Assembly (NCBI GenBank): GCA_051252415.1
Contig: JBPOGA010000001.1
Span: 1 to 64,000 of the forward strand
Direction of reading: 5' to 3'
DNA from: JBPOFY01 sp051252415
Lineage (GTDB): Bacteria > Verrucomicrobiota > Verrucomicrobiia > Opitutales > Coraliomargaritaceae
Length of the DNA stretch: 64,000 nt
Within the stretch, counting starts at the first letter, position 1; each line of letters opens with the position of its first letter. The notes under the pieces are model-generated. The model saw only the letters and a program-made list of their open reading frames with translations. It was not told the origin of the DNA and did not search any database. Below, piece by piece: positions 1-10,591 of the stretch. Made by a program: the position numbers and the translations under genes.

Positions 1-219
1 GTTAGAATGTCTTGCCAGCCACAGAACTTTAATCAATTTCGCATATCGTGGAATGTGGGTGTAGCTCAGCTGGATAGTTTCGAGGAGCAAAGCGACGACA
101 ACCCCGATCTGCGAAGCAGAGTCGGAAAGATCGGAGATGCTCGTTAGAATGTCTTGCCAGCCACAGAACTTTAATCAATTTCGCATATCGTGGAATGTGG
201 GTGTAGCTCAGCTGGATAG
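1..219 (+). repeat. 77-bp direct repeat carrying the tRNA-Arg upstream region and tRNA 5' end
   Basis: Bases 1-77 and 143-219 are identical. Each copy holds the region upstream of the tRNA-Arg gene (with a TTGCCA -35-like box at 12-17 and 154-159) and the first 23 bases of the tRNA. The 65-bp spacer (78-142) is rich in short hairpins, such as TCTGC-GAA-GCAGA inside a wider CCGATC/GATCGG stem. The first copy starts at the window edge, so the repeat may extend further left. The arrangement mirrors the tRNA-Ser locus at 20.66-21.42 kb. Confidence 0.9.
55..77 (+). pseudogene. 5' fragment of tRNA-Arg
   Basis: These 23 bases equal positions 1-23 of the full tRNA at 197-273 (acceptor 5' strand and the first part of the D arm) and then break off into spacer sequence. 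The fragment cannot fold into a tRNA. It lies downstream of its own copy of the promoter region, so it could still be transcribed. Confidence 0.85.
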
Positions 220-273
220 AGCATCGGTTTTCTAAACCGAGGGTCCTGGGTTCGAGTCCCAGCTCCCATACCA
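197..273 (+). tRNA. tRNA-Arg(UCU)
   Basis: A 77-nt cloverleaf with encoded CCA (271-273). The D stem is GCTC/GAGC. The anticodon stem TCGGT/ACCGA encloses loop TTTCTAA, giving anticodon UCU (reads AGA). The T stem is CTGGG/CCCAG with loop TTCGAGT. The acceptor GTGGGTG/CTCCCAT is imperfect: a G1-U72 wobble and a U6-U67 mismatch. The gene is flanked on both sides by partial copies of itself. It is probably functional, but the acceptor mismatch is unusual. Confidence 0.93.
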
Positions 274-286
274 TTGCGCAGCAACA

Positions 287-390
287 CTTGATCGCGAAGC
301 GATTTGGGACGAGAACGGAGTTTGACGTAAGGAGCGCAGCGACTGAAGATGGGGCACCGAAGGTGATCTCGTAGAGATGGCGTAGCCACC
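287..390 (+). repeat. Hairpin-rich spacer downstream of tRNA-Arg
   Basis: A 104-bp spacer between the real tRNA 3' end and a second copy of that end. It is a chain of short perfect hairpins with three-base loops: ATCGC-GAA-GCGAT, CACC-GAA-GGTG, ATCTC-GTA-GAGAT and TGGC-GTA-GCCA. Bases 321-365 match, with a few substitutions, the reverse complement of 20709-20754 and 20859-20904 near tRNA-Ser. No ORF here is credible. Confidence 0.8.
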
Positions 391-409
391 AGTCCCAGCT
401 CCCATACCA
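391..409 (+). pseudogene. 3' fragment of tRNA-Arg
   Basis: These 19 bases repeat the last 19 of the tRNA (T-stem 3' strand, acceptor 3' strand, CCA). The identity continues into 13 bases of flank, so 255-286 and 391-422 are a perfect 32-bp direct repeat. It cannot fold into a tRNA. Confidence 0.85.
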
Positions 410-424
410 TTGCGCAGCAACAGC

Positions 425-502
425 AGACAGTGGCGTCCGAGCTTTTTCTCTGGCCTCCCCTAGCCAACAGTTGCGCTGTTGGCGCGAGCAAAGAAACTGT
501 CT
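425..502. repeat. Inverted repeat after the tRNA-Arg locus
   Basis: AGACAGT (425-431) and ACTGTCT (496-502) are complementary, and a second hairpin, AACAG-TTGCG-CTGTT, lies inside at 466-480. The structure may end the tRNA transcript or be another intergenic palindrome. There is no strong T-run. Confidence 0.4.
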
Positions 503-516
503 CAAAACGTAATCAA

Positions 517-601
517 TGGGAGCGTCCGGCTCTGTCCGGACACCAAACCGTCAGTAAGGCTAACTCTGACGTAATGTGTGGGGACGGAGCCTGACGCTCC
601 A
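517..601. repeat. Palindromic intergenic repeat
   Basis: Two imperfectly complementary arms: the left reads GGAGCGTC-CGGCTC-TGTCC and the right GGAC-GGAGCC-TGACGCTCC. It is non-coding and resembles a REP or MITE-like element; no second copy was noticed in the window. The rest of 602-820 holds one short repeat and no gene. Confidence 0.55.
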
Positions 602-676
602 ATCAGATAATTTTCGTAATTTTGAAGTAGTTCCGAATGTAGCTGTTCATTATGTGCCCGCAACTGACTACGTTGG

Positions 677-703
677 CCGAAACGAGTTCCTCGTTCCGCT
701 ACA
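677..703 (-). repeat. 27-bp dispersed repeat, copy 1
   Basis: On the minus strand this reads TGTAGCGGAAC followed by a GAA-loop hairpin and GTTTCGG. It matches 18046-18072 on the plus strand with about two differences. Both copies are intergenic. Confidence 0.6.
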
Positions 704-820
704 ATAGACCTAGATACGATATTCAGAAGTCAGTAGTTTATACTGTGTCTAAATCAGTTGCTTGTGAATTCTGTATTCCGACTCCTGAATCCTGACTACT
801 TTGCTAGGATACATGACACG

Positions 821-856
821 AAAAAGCCGCCATTCTTTGCAGAATGACGGCTTTTG
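821..856 (-). terminator. Rho-independent terminator of the antiporter gene
   Basis: The stem AGCCGTCATTCT/AGAATGGCGGCT, read on the minus strand with one G-T pair, is followed by a T-run. It lies just downstream of the stop at 878. Confidence 0.85.
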
Positions 857-877
857 TGTTTTCAAATTTTGAATGCA

Positions 878-2509
878 CTAATGAGGCAGCAACATGAAGA
901 CCACGACCATAACCAAAGTCGGAAACAAAGATCCAAGTAAGAGCTTCAATGGTGAAACACCACCATCGAAGTATTTACTAAGGATGCTTTGACCAGCTGG
1001 ATTTGGAGCATTGGCGATAACCGTCAAACCGCCACCTGTAACTGCACCAGCTACCACTGCATACTGCAGTGCGACCGCGCGTGCGACATCAGGTGCCGTA
1101 TGGTGATCAAAGGCGGGCACTTGTGATGCCAAGAAGGTGATCGCTGCATTATCGTTGAATGCAGTCAATGTAGTCGCCCCGAGAAAGAGCATCGTTTCTC
1201 CTAAAGAAGAAAGCACCGGCGCGATCCACCAACCTTGCAAGCCACCGTGCGTGACAAGACCAGCGAGGAAGAAGCCGACCAAAATTGGCCCTTTCAATGA
1301 GATCGCATATTGGTGGTGATCGGTCGCAATGGTGAATGCAATAAAGACGAGGAATCCGCCCATGAATAAGGCCGGATGATGAAGCGTGAATACCGTCCAA
1401 GCCAGAAAGCCCATGTGCACTGCGATAACCCAATAAGGGGCCGGCTCTTCTTTTTCTGAAGATCGTCCAGAATTTTCTTCGTCGGCCTTTACTTTTAAAG
1501 CAGCAAAGTTCTTTCGAAAGATCAAAAAATACACCGCTGTCGCAATGAGTATACCAAGCACGGCGCGCCAACCGAAATGGGTAAACATAAACGGCATATC
1601 CCACTCCCACTTGCTCGCGACCATCAAGACCGGTGGCGCAGCGAAGTGAGTGAGCGTGCCCCCGACTGAAATATTCACAAAGAGCAAACCGAGCGTCGCA
1701 TACTTAAAGGTAGGCGTTGGGTTGTAATGATAGAACTGATGCCCCAAAAGTAGTGCTGCAATTGTCATCGCAGCAGGCTCTGTAATGAACGATCCTAGTA
1801 ATGGGGCAATGATCAGAATCGACAGCCACCATGCGGCGGGAGTCTTTTTGCCAATACTGGCAATCGCACTGAGGGCAGATTCAGCAATCGACACAACTGG
1901 TCGCGATGCGGCAATCGCCATAATGACGACCACGAAGAGCGGCTCGGTATAATTACGAGTGTCAATATATAGTGTCGTAGCGTGCCACCCATGGATCACA
2001 GTAATTGATAATAGGAGCGGAATCAGCCAGATACCAAAAATGGCTTCAATCTCTCCTAAAAAGTGCAAGGCCGTCGCTTTGAAACTTACCGGGTGCTTAC
2101 CTTTATGATAAGTGCGAAGGTCCTGCTGAACTGCCTCATCATGTGCATGTTCTGCCTTGTGCGCCAATTTCATGATCGGGCCAGCGGCAAATGTGTGGAG
2201 AATCGCTAAAAAGAATAGAACCGTCGCAATTACATTAATCGGGTCCTCAGCGGCACGGACTTTCAAGATTTCAATGACTCCCAAATCCTCGTGAGCGACT
2301 CCGAGTTCGGCGGCACGTGCCACTTCGTTAGCATGGTAGGCATCCAAGGCCATTGGCAAACTATGCACATCATGGGCTCCATCAGCACCATGGCTTCCGC
2401 CACCTGCCGCTGACAGAGTGAAACTGCTGCCCAAAAATAAAGCAAATAGAACACAAATATAGCGCACACTCAGAAAGAGTCCGCTTCGAGATGGCGTGGT
2501 AGTCGTCAT
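878..2509 (-). CDS. Putative Na+/H+ antiporter
   Basis: 543 aa polytopic inner-membrane protein. A hydrophobic N-terminal segment (about residues 14-35) is followed by a His/Gly-rich stretch (GGGSHGADGAHDVH) and then around ten to twelve membrane segments with a hydrophilic charged loop after about residue 330. The pattern (AILHTFAAGPI, FNDNAAITFLASQ, TVIANAPNPAGQ) fits the putative Na+/H+ antiporter family Na_H_antiport_3 (Pfam PF07399), related to ion and arsenite permeases. The FNDNAA and NAPNPAG segments are polar membrane motifs of the kind that carry ions. The gene is monocistronic with a clear terminator. Ion specificity cannot be read from sequence. Confidence 0.7.
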   Translation of the reverse strand: MTTTTPSRSGLFLSVRYICVLFALFLGSSFTLSAAGGGSHGADGAHDVHSLPMALDAYHANEVARAAELGVAHEDLGVIEILKVRAAEDPINVIATVLFFLAILHTFAAGPIMKLAHKAEHAHDEAVQQDLRTYHKGKHPVSFKATALHFLGEIEAIFGIWLIPLLLSITVIHGWHATTLYIDTRNYTEPLFVVVIMAIAASRPVVSIAESALSAIASIGKKTPAAWWLSILIIAPLLGSFITEPAAMTIAALLLGHQFYHYNPTPTFKYATLGLLFVNISVGGTLTHFAAPPVLMVASKWEWDMPFMFTHFGWRAVLGILIATAVYFLIFRKNFAALKVKADEENSGRSSEKEEPAPYWVIAVHMGFLAWTVFTLHHPALFMGGFLVFIAFTIATDHHQYAISLKGPILVGFFLAGLVTHGGLQGWWIAPVLSSLGETMLFLGATTLTAFNDNAAITFLASQVPAFDHHTAPDVARAVALQYAVVAGAVTGGGLTVIANAPNPAGQSILSKYFDGGVSPLKLLLGSLFPTLVMVVVFMLLPH

Positions 2510-2711
2510 GCCTACTTTTGAATTCAGCTACACCACTCGTAGCAAGTCATTTCGACCAAATTTCGTGCGATTTCGCTTGCACGCCCTTAGCCTAGGACTG
2601 TGGAACTACTTCATACTGGCGTCTATCTTGAGCCAAGTAATGACTACAACTGCTAGCGCGGTAGAAGTCATATTAGAATAGTGACGAATTCATCACCCTA
2701 GATCGAAAGCC

Positions 2712-3254
2712 TTACTGATCGCCGACCTTTGCTGTCGGAACACCTTCGTCTGAACGATTACGACGAAATTGGTAGCGATTGAGATCACGCAACGATAGCT
2801 CCACGCCTAGGTCGTTATATTTACGCGTATCCTGGAGCATCATATTGTAAAGCTGACGGTCGGCAATCTTTCGGGCCTTATCGTCTGTGCTGATACGCGC
2901 ATCGCCTTGAAGCTTGGTAAATTTCTCGTTCCAACCAGACATTTCGTATTCTTTGGTCGGAAACTCTTTCGTTTTTGTCTTAAATATCTTTTTGTCCTTC
3001 CCCTCATTCATTTCGATAGCTGCACGCTTCGAGCCCACCGAAGAAAAGTGCTTATCCCATTCCTTAATCGGGAAACTCTTACTCGTGAATTGGGTGTTCT
3101 CCTCCGATTTCCAAGTCTTCGACGTAATACGTTGATTCATATAGCTGGTATTCTTCTTCGTCAGCCCACGGACCAAGCGACTCGGTTCAGCATGCATCAC
3201 CGCTGGAAAAGCCAGAATGATTGTAATAAAGAGATATATAAGTGGTATACGCAT
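2712..3254 (-). CDS. Hypothetical exported protein
   Basis: 180 aa from ATG at 3254; an upstream in-frame GTG at 3263 would add three residues. The N-terminus MRIPLIYLFITIILAFPAV followed by MHAEP is a signal peptide. The mature part is charged, rich in Lys, Thr and Ser, and contains repeated short motifs of the type SKSFPIKEWDKHF and TKEFPTKEYEMSGWNEKF, suggesting a duplicated unit. It is divergent from leuS with about 100 bp between starts. No family was recognised. Confidence 0.65.
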   Translation of the reverse strand: MRIPLIYLFITIILAFPAVMHAEPSRLVRGLTKKNTSYMNQRITSKTWKSEENTQFTSKSFPIKEWDKHFSSVGSKRAAIEMNEGKDKKIFKTKTKEFPTKEYEMSGWNEKFTKLQGDARISTDDKARKIADRQLYNMMLQDTRKYNDLGVELSLRDLNRYQFRRNRSDEGVPTAKVGDQ

Positions 3255-3352
3255 CAAATGCACAACATGAATGCTTCTACGATAGATATCAAGTCATTCA
3301 TCGCACCTTGACGACCTCCTCTCAAACCTTCTAAATCCGCCGTTTTCTAAAA

Positions 3353-5916
<2,564 letters not shown>

Positions 5917-5917
<1 letters not shown>

Positions 5918-6744
5918 TGCGTTTCCCCTCACACCGATTGCTATCTCGGATCGTTATCATCACTACGATCATGTTTCGCTGCGCTCACCCGCTAAGCGCA
6001 GAAACAATCGATACCAACGATGGGATAGCAATGGTGACGAGTATCCGTGGCGAAGTCAGCATCACGGACACATCAGGCAAAACTAAATCTTTGGATCTGC
6101 ATAAGTCACTTACTTTTGCAGACACTCATTTTTTAACAGCCAAGAATTCGCACTTTTTCATGGGCTTATCGAATGGTTTAGGAGTTGGCGTGGATGCGAA
6201 TACAAAAGTCCGCGTCAAAAATTTCACACAAACCCCCTATGACAAGGAGCGCATTAACGTAGGCTTTGAACCTTCAACATCCGAATTAATCATGGAGCTC
6301 GAATATGGCGCGCTCTCCATCGTCAGCGAAGGACTTTCTCCTCGCTCTCAAACGAACGTTCGCACACCAAATGGTGTTATTCGCGTGCATGCAGCTCACT
6401 GTCGCATTGAGCACAACGAAACGGGCACAATCATTACATCGCTTAAGGGCAATGTCAGTTTTGACTATCCCGAGGCAAATGCCAGAGAGTATATTTCTAA
6501 TATGAGTGCAATTCGTATTAGTGATCAAAGTGCCAAAATCGGACGCATCACTGAGAAGATAGAACCAAAGGATATTTCAATAAGAACTCAAACATTCACA
6601 AAAGCTACCGAACAAGCCTCGAAGCGAGTGCTCTTCAGGTTTCCTAAAGGTAGCAAACAAGTGCAAGCAGTTCTGATTACACATACAGATTATTACAAAC
6701 AAGTCCCAGCACGTCCTTACGAGTATATTGACATAATGCAATGA
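5917..6744 (+). CDS. FecR-domain exported protein
   Basis: 275 aa. A hydrophobic N-terminus (about residues 10-28, ending HPLSAE) looks like a signal peptide. The body follows the FecR-type beta-rich pattern: SIRGEVSI near residue 44, a central G-x-S-x-G stretch, then TPNGVIRVHAAHCRI and SLKGNVSF, which resemble the usual v-x-T-P-x-G-x-v and G-x-v motifs. FecR domains occur in periplasmic sensor or scaffold proteins. No partner sigma factor or receptor lies next to it. It overlaps leuS by one base and lpxI by four (ATGA), so translation is probably coupled. The function is unknown. Confidence 0.7.
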
Positions 6745-7592
6745 GTGCTTTCTCCAAATTTTTGCCCATAGATTTCGAAGCAAAGCCTATTGGTTTGATT
6801 GCGGGTAAAGGGCGATACCCAATCCTGATGGCTGAACGCATTCTAGCTGCAGGCTTGCCGCTACGTGTCATCTCATTTGCAGGTGAAACAGATACCGAAT
6901 GGGTCAATCAACTACCTGAATCTGAGCATATTCAAATCAAAGTCGGACAACTAGGTAAGCTGCTCAAATCACTGCAGAAACTGGATTGCTGCTATGCAGT
7001 AATGGCTGGGCAAATCACACCACGTCGCCTATTTCACGGACTTCACCCCGACCTCAAAGCGCTCAAGATACTTAACAGCCTCAAGCGTAAAAACGCAGAA
7101 ACTATTTTTGGTGCAATTTCAGCTGAAATCGAAGCCATCAATATACAGATGCTAGATGCTAGATCATTCCTTGATGATCAATTGTCGACTGAGGGCCTAA
7201 TGACTTCGGGTAGCCTGAAGGCGGATCTCGAATACATTGAGCATGGCATCAAAATTGCAAAGGGCTCTGCGGATCTAGATATCGGCCAAGGTGCCGTCGT
7301 GCGTCATGGCACAGTGCTCGCCGTCGAAGCTTACGAAGGCACCGATCCCATGCTACAACGTGCTGGCACCTTTAAGACCGATGATCTCATTTTCGTAAAA
7401 ACCGTCAAACGTGTGCAAGACTACCGATTTGATGTGCCTGTTTTTGGCGAACGCACTTTAGAGATGATGAAAACAGCTGGCATTAGGACTGCTGCACTGG
7501 AAGCGAATCGTGTATTAATACTGGATAAGGACCTTATTATACAAAAAGCAAAGAAGTTGAAAATTGAACTTTTTGGATATTCGAGCAATTGA
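6741..7592 (+). CDS. lpxI: UDP-2,3-diacylglucosamine diphosphatase LpxI
   Basis: 283 aa. It hydrolyses UDP-2,3-diacylglucosamine to lipid X in lipid A synthesis, the non-homologous alternative to LpxH. Sequence support includes the N-terminal GLIAGKGRYPILMA, the central MAGQITPRRLF, SLKADLEYIEHGIKIAK, and a C-terminal half with GQGAVVRHGTVLAVEAYEGTD (quoted in part) and FKTDDLIFVKTVKR, all typical of the LpxI (DUF1009) family. The usual length is about 270-285 aa. It overlaps the FecR-like gene (ATGA). Its presence implies a lipid A-containing outer membrane. Confidence 0.93.
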   Translation: MSAFSKFLPIDFEAKPIGLIAGKGRYPILMAERILAAGLPLRVISFAGETDTEWVNQLPESEHIQIKVGQLGKLLKSLQKLDCCYAVMAGQITPRRLFHGLHPDLKALKILNSLKRKNAETIFGAISAEIEAINIQMLDARSFLDDQLSTEGLMTSGSLKADLEYIEHGIKIAKGSADLDIGQGAVVRHGTVLAVEAYEGTDPMLQRAGTFKTDDLIFVKTVKRVQDYRFDVPVFGERTLEMMKTAGIRTAALEANRVLILDKDLIIQKAKKLKIELFGYSSN

Positions 7593-7664
7593 CTTGGCGC
7601 ATAATGTAACGTATTGTCTTAATATCGAGCTCCTACACTTACAATTTCTATAAGCTTAGCCAGT

Positions 7665-8171
7665 ATGCCCTACAATCACAAATCCAACGATGCGACACAT
7701 CGACTAAATGGATTTACCATGGTGGAATTGGCAGTCGTTGTAACTATCATTGGTATTTTAGCGGCCTTGGCGATCCCTACCTTTAAATTGGCTACCGAGA
7801 AATCACAAGTCAGCCGAATCGAAAACGATTTCCGTATATACATTCAAGCCTTCGACAGTTATGAACTTGAATTTGGATCCTTCCCGCCCTCTCAACCTGT
7901 TGGAGGCTTATATCCAATCGGCATGGAAAAACGACTCGATCAAAGCTGGAAAAGTAAAAGCCCAATCGGTGGTGAATATCGGTGGATATATGATCCAGTT
8001 ACTGGTATCGCATACATAGAGGTCGTCAATACGGCCTCATACCCGATATTGATTAGCCCTAGTCGGCTTCTCGAAATAGACAAAGAGCTAGACGATGGAA
8101 ACTTTAATACGGGCGACATAGTAATCTTCGGAGTCAATGTTAGGTATTATCTGCGCAACCCTAGTCCTTAA
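7665..8171 (+). CDS. Type IV pilin-like / pseudopilin protein
   Basis: 168 aa. After a short leader of about 16 residues comes the class III signal GFTMVELAVVVTIIGILAAL, with cleavage after Gly and Glu at mature position 5, followed by an alpha-helix and a globular tail. The C-terminal part has the GEYRWIYDP pattern seen in verrucomicrobial pseudopilins. No other pilus or type II secretion genes are nearby, so it is an orphan. Its 3' end overlaps the convergent gene at 8161 by 11 bp. Confidence 0.85.
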   Translation: MPYNHKSNDATHRLNGFTMVELAVVVTIIGILAALAIPTFKLATEKSQVSRIENDFRIYIQAFDSYELEFGSFPPSQPVGGLYPIGMEKRLDQSWKSKSPIGGEYRWIYDPVTGIAYIEVVNTASYPILISPSRLLEIDKELDDGNFNTGDIVIFGVNVRYYLRNPSP

Positions 8172-9033
8172 ATCTCTCAGCCGCCACTAATTCCCCTACA
8201 GATTTAAGCGGCCCGTCATAGCGCAGATATAATAAATTATGTAATTGAATCGTTTGATGATCTAGCGGGCGTAGCATATGAAGTTCACCAGCCAAAAAGG
8301 CGATCTCTCCTTCACTGCGACCAACCGCCAAAGGCAATGACTGAAGACTAATTAGTCCATATCCAGATGAATTAGGCAGGTTCCACATTTCATAGAAATT
8401 ACAAGTTCCACCTCTTTTAATCTCGAAAAGTAAACCACCTTCACAAAATGCATTCACATACACACCGTGATATGCAGATAACTCATCGTGATATGCTGAT
8501 AACTCTTTTGCTGACTCCGAAGTTTCTACTGTAAACTCAGGAGTCTCTATCCATGCTGTTTCATTCACTAAATCTTTATATATAAGACTCCCGCAAATTA
8601 ATAAAGTCACACACATGACCAACAAAGCGCGCAAGTGAAGCTTTAAGCCCGCAATAGAATTCAACCCGTGTTGAACTGGCATCGATTTATCCTCGACATC
8701 ACGACTCAAGAAAATCTGAACCAGAGGGACATTCTCTAACAATCGTATCACATCTTCAGCGATAACTTTCAAGTTTTGCTGATTATTCGAATGTTTATCA
8801 TTATACAACAACTGGCCATCGGAAAGCACTGTAACATTTACACGCTTACCCTCACAAATAATCTCGACCTCAGGATATTCATCAGGCGAACCTTTTAATG
8901 CTGCGACCGCGATTCGATTCAATAGGAATATAAGTCCCTCCTCATTAGGTATCTCATCAACCCAAGATGACTCTGGCAATGGATCGAAGGAAAAATCAGG
9001 ATTTATATGACTTATGCGAACTTTGTAGGACAT
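8161..9033 (-). CDS. Hypothetical single-span membrane protein
   Basis: 290 aa. A cytoplasmic-looking region of about 130 residues precedes one membrane segment (LRALLVMCVTLLICGSLIY). An outer region follows with a short internal repeat (AYHDELS-AYHGVY) just after the membrane. No family was recognised. It converges with and overlaps the pseudopilin gene, and lies upstream of no obvious partner. Reading-frame length and clean start (ATG at 9033) support a real gene. Confidence 0.6.
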   Translation of the reverse strand: MSYKVRISHINPDFSFDPLPESSWVDEIPNEEGLIFLLNRIAVAALKGSPDEYPEVEIICEGKRVNVTVLSDGQLLYNDKHSNNQQNLKVIAEDVIRLLENVPLVQIFLSRDVEDKSMPVQHGLNSIAGLKLHLRALLVMCVTLLICGSLIYKDLVNETAWIETPEFTVETSESAKELSAYHDELSAYHGVYVNAFCEGGLLFEIKRGGTCNFYEMWNLPNSSGYGLISLQSLPLAVGRSEGEIAFLAGELHMLRPLDHQTIQLHNLLYLRYDGPLKSVGELVAAERFKD

Positions 9034-9091
9034 CTGAAATCAAATAGTAAATGTAGTGTCTAGGTGTATACAATTACTAATAAATGAGAAT

Positions 9092-9613
9092 CTAACTATC
9101 GTTGGAGTCATCACTTAACTCAGAAGCATTCGTTTGAACGTGCTGTTGCAATGCGATGTCCGGAATATCAATAACGGCCTGGGCCAAGAGCTTTAGGGCA
9201 AATACGATGACCACCCCGAGCGCACCATCTAGTAGAGATGAGAACACTCCATAACCTCCCATCCCCATAGACATCACGACCAATGCTTTTACGATAATCA
9301 CGCCGATTGCCACCCATGCGAGAATATCTACGATTAGTCGTAAATCTGGATAAGCAGTCTGTCCACGAACTTCCACGCGTAATGCACTGACTACCGATAC
9401 ACTAGGTGTTTGATGCTTGCCTCCCGAACGACTAGAAGGTTGACGAGACGAGTCCCCCTGCCCCCCAGGGCGTTTGGTGCTGGATGACTTTCGTAAACGT
9501 TTCCTTGAGCTACAATAAGCAGTGTAAGCCTGCTGCCATTGATGCTCCGACATTTTCTGTGCCGAAGGATCCATTTTTTCGCGACTGGCGACAAATTCTT
9601 CAAAGCTTTTCAT
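9092..9613 (-). CDS. Hypothetical membrane protein
   Basis: 173 aa. The N-terminal 75 residues are basic, Ser/Gln-rich and probably disordered, beginning MKSFEEFVASREKMDPS. Two membrane segments follow (about 93-112 and 122-145), then an acidic Ser/Asp tail. The start resembles small soluble modules of other verrucomicrobial membrane proteins, but no family can be named. It is separated by about 60 bp from the next minus-strand gene and may be co-transcribed with it. Confidence 0.55.
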   Translation of the reverse strand: MKSFEEFVASREKMDPSAQKMSEHQWQQAYTAYCSSRKRLRKSSSTKRPGGQGDSSRQPSSRSGGKHQTPSVSVVSALRVEVRGQTAYPDLRLIVDILAWVAIGVIIVKALVVMSMGMGGYGVFSSLLDGALGVVIVFALKLLAQAVIDIPDIALQQHVQTNASELSDDSNDS

Positions 9614-9661
9614 GGTAATATTGGTATATTGGATAGCAGAAACTGCAATCTCCTAAGCGAG

Positions 9662-10579
9662 TCATTCAACACTCAAATCAAATCGGCCGAAAACAGCCTT
9701 ACCACCTATCTGCACTTGAGCAAACAAACGATACCACCCTGGATTGGGCACGTTGAAAAGAAATGTCAGTTTATCATTCTCGGGCGTATCCACAGCTCTT
9801 GTTTCTGCAATGCTATTCACCGGATGCATGTGAGCGAAGCCCGTCCCTTCAGAATCAAAAGCGACCATATGCCCTTTGGCATCCATCACCATTTCAAGCG
9901 CAACTGGGCCGCCATCTACATGTTCCACATCCAATGAAAATGTGTAGTCACGTCCTGCCTTTAATTGATCAGGCACTTGGTTTAATGTGAAACGAGCATC
10001 GTCCACAACTGAGACTGTAGTCGCTTCGAACTTCGGATTTTGCCCTTCGCCCTGAACATCGAGTTGCCCTGTGGCAATTGCTTGTCGGCGACTCTGAATA
10101 GGAACCACCTCAGCGAAGACTCGATACACCCCAGTCTTCTGAGGAGTAAACTCAAACTCGTAGCTTCCACCGATACCAACTGGTTTTGGATGCACATGAC
10201 TATAATCCTCTAATGACGCGTCGATGATCATGACGTGCATCTTCTCAGTATGTGTCAGTGCCAGTTCATGTGGTGCCATCGACATACCTCCCGCAGTCTC
10301 CAACTCCAGTTTTACAGTTTGCTTCTGACCGAGCGCTAAAGCTTCGTCCGATTCCAAATCGATTTGAATGGGATATTTTAAAATAGATAAATCCAAAAAA
10401 CCTGCGTGATTCGTCGCACACAATTCGATCTCACCATCCTCATTTACAATCTCCACGTAGTGCAAGAATCCACACTCCGCATCTGGCAACGAACGCAGCA
10501 CAAAAAACACAGCGACAAAAATCACAGTCAGAATGCTCACGCTGATCCACGTGCTTTTAAATCTAGATAATTCAGTCAT
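9662..10579 (-). CDS. Exported protein with paired HVHP/HMHP motifs, possibly metal-related
   Basis: 305 aa from ATG at 10579; an upstream TTG at 10588 is less likely. One N-terminal membrane anchor (about 10-28) precedes a periplasmic beta-rich region with two similar halves. Each carries a His motif near its centre: DYSHVHPKP and GFAHMHPVN, plus a terminal GxYRxFAxV pattern (GVYRVFAEV, GWYRLFAQV). This layout is seen in exported proteins found with copper or heavy-metal genes. It begins 12 bp after the SCO1-like gene, suggesting joint expression and a copper-related role (inference). Confidence 0.6.
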   Translation of the reverse strand: MTELSRFKSTWISVSILTVIFVAVFFVLRSLPDAECGFLHYVEIVNEDGEIELCATNHAGFLDLSILKYPIQIDLESDEALALGQKQTVKLELETAGGMSMAPHELALTHTEKMHVMIIDASLEDYSHVHPKPVGIGGSYEFEFTPQKTGVYRVFAEVVPIQSRRQAIATGQLDVQGEGQNPKFEATTVSVVDDARFTLNQVPDQLKAGRDYTFSLDVEHVDGGPVALEMVMDAKGHMVAFDSEGTGFAHMHPVNSIAETRAVDTPENDKLTFLFNVPNPGWYRLFAQVQIGGKAVFGRFDLSVE

Positions 10580-10591
10580 ACACCACAAACA

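Noticed and set aside
29..505. Minus-strand open frames across the tRNA-Arg locus
   Set aside because: They read through the tRNA and its repeat copies; the products repeat tRNA-derived sequence and have no protein character.
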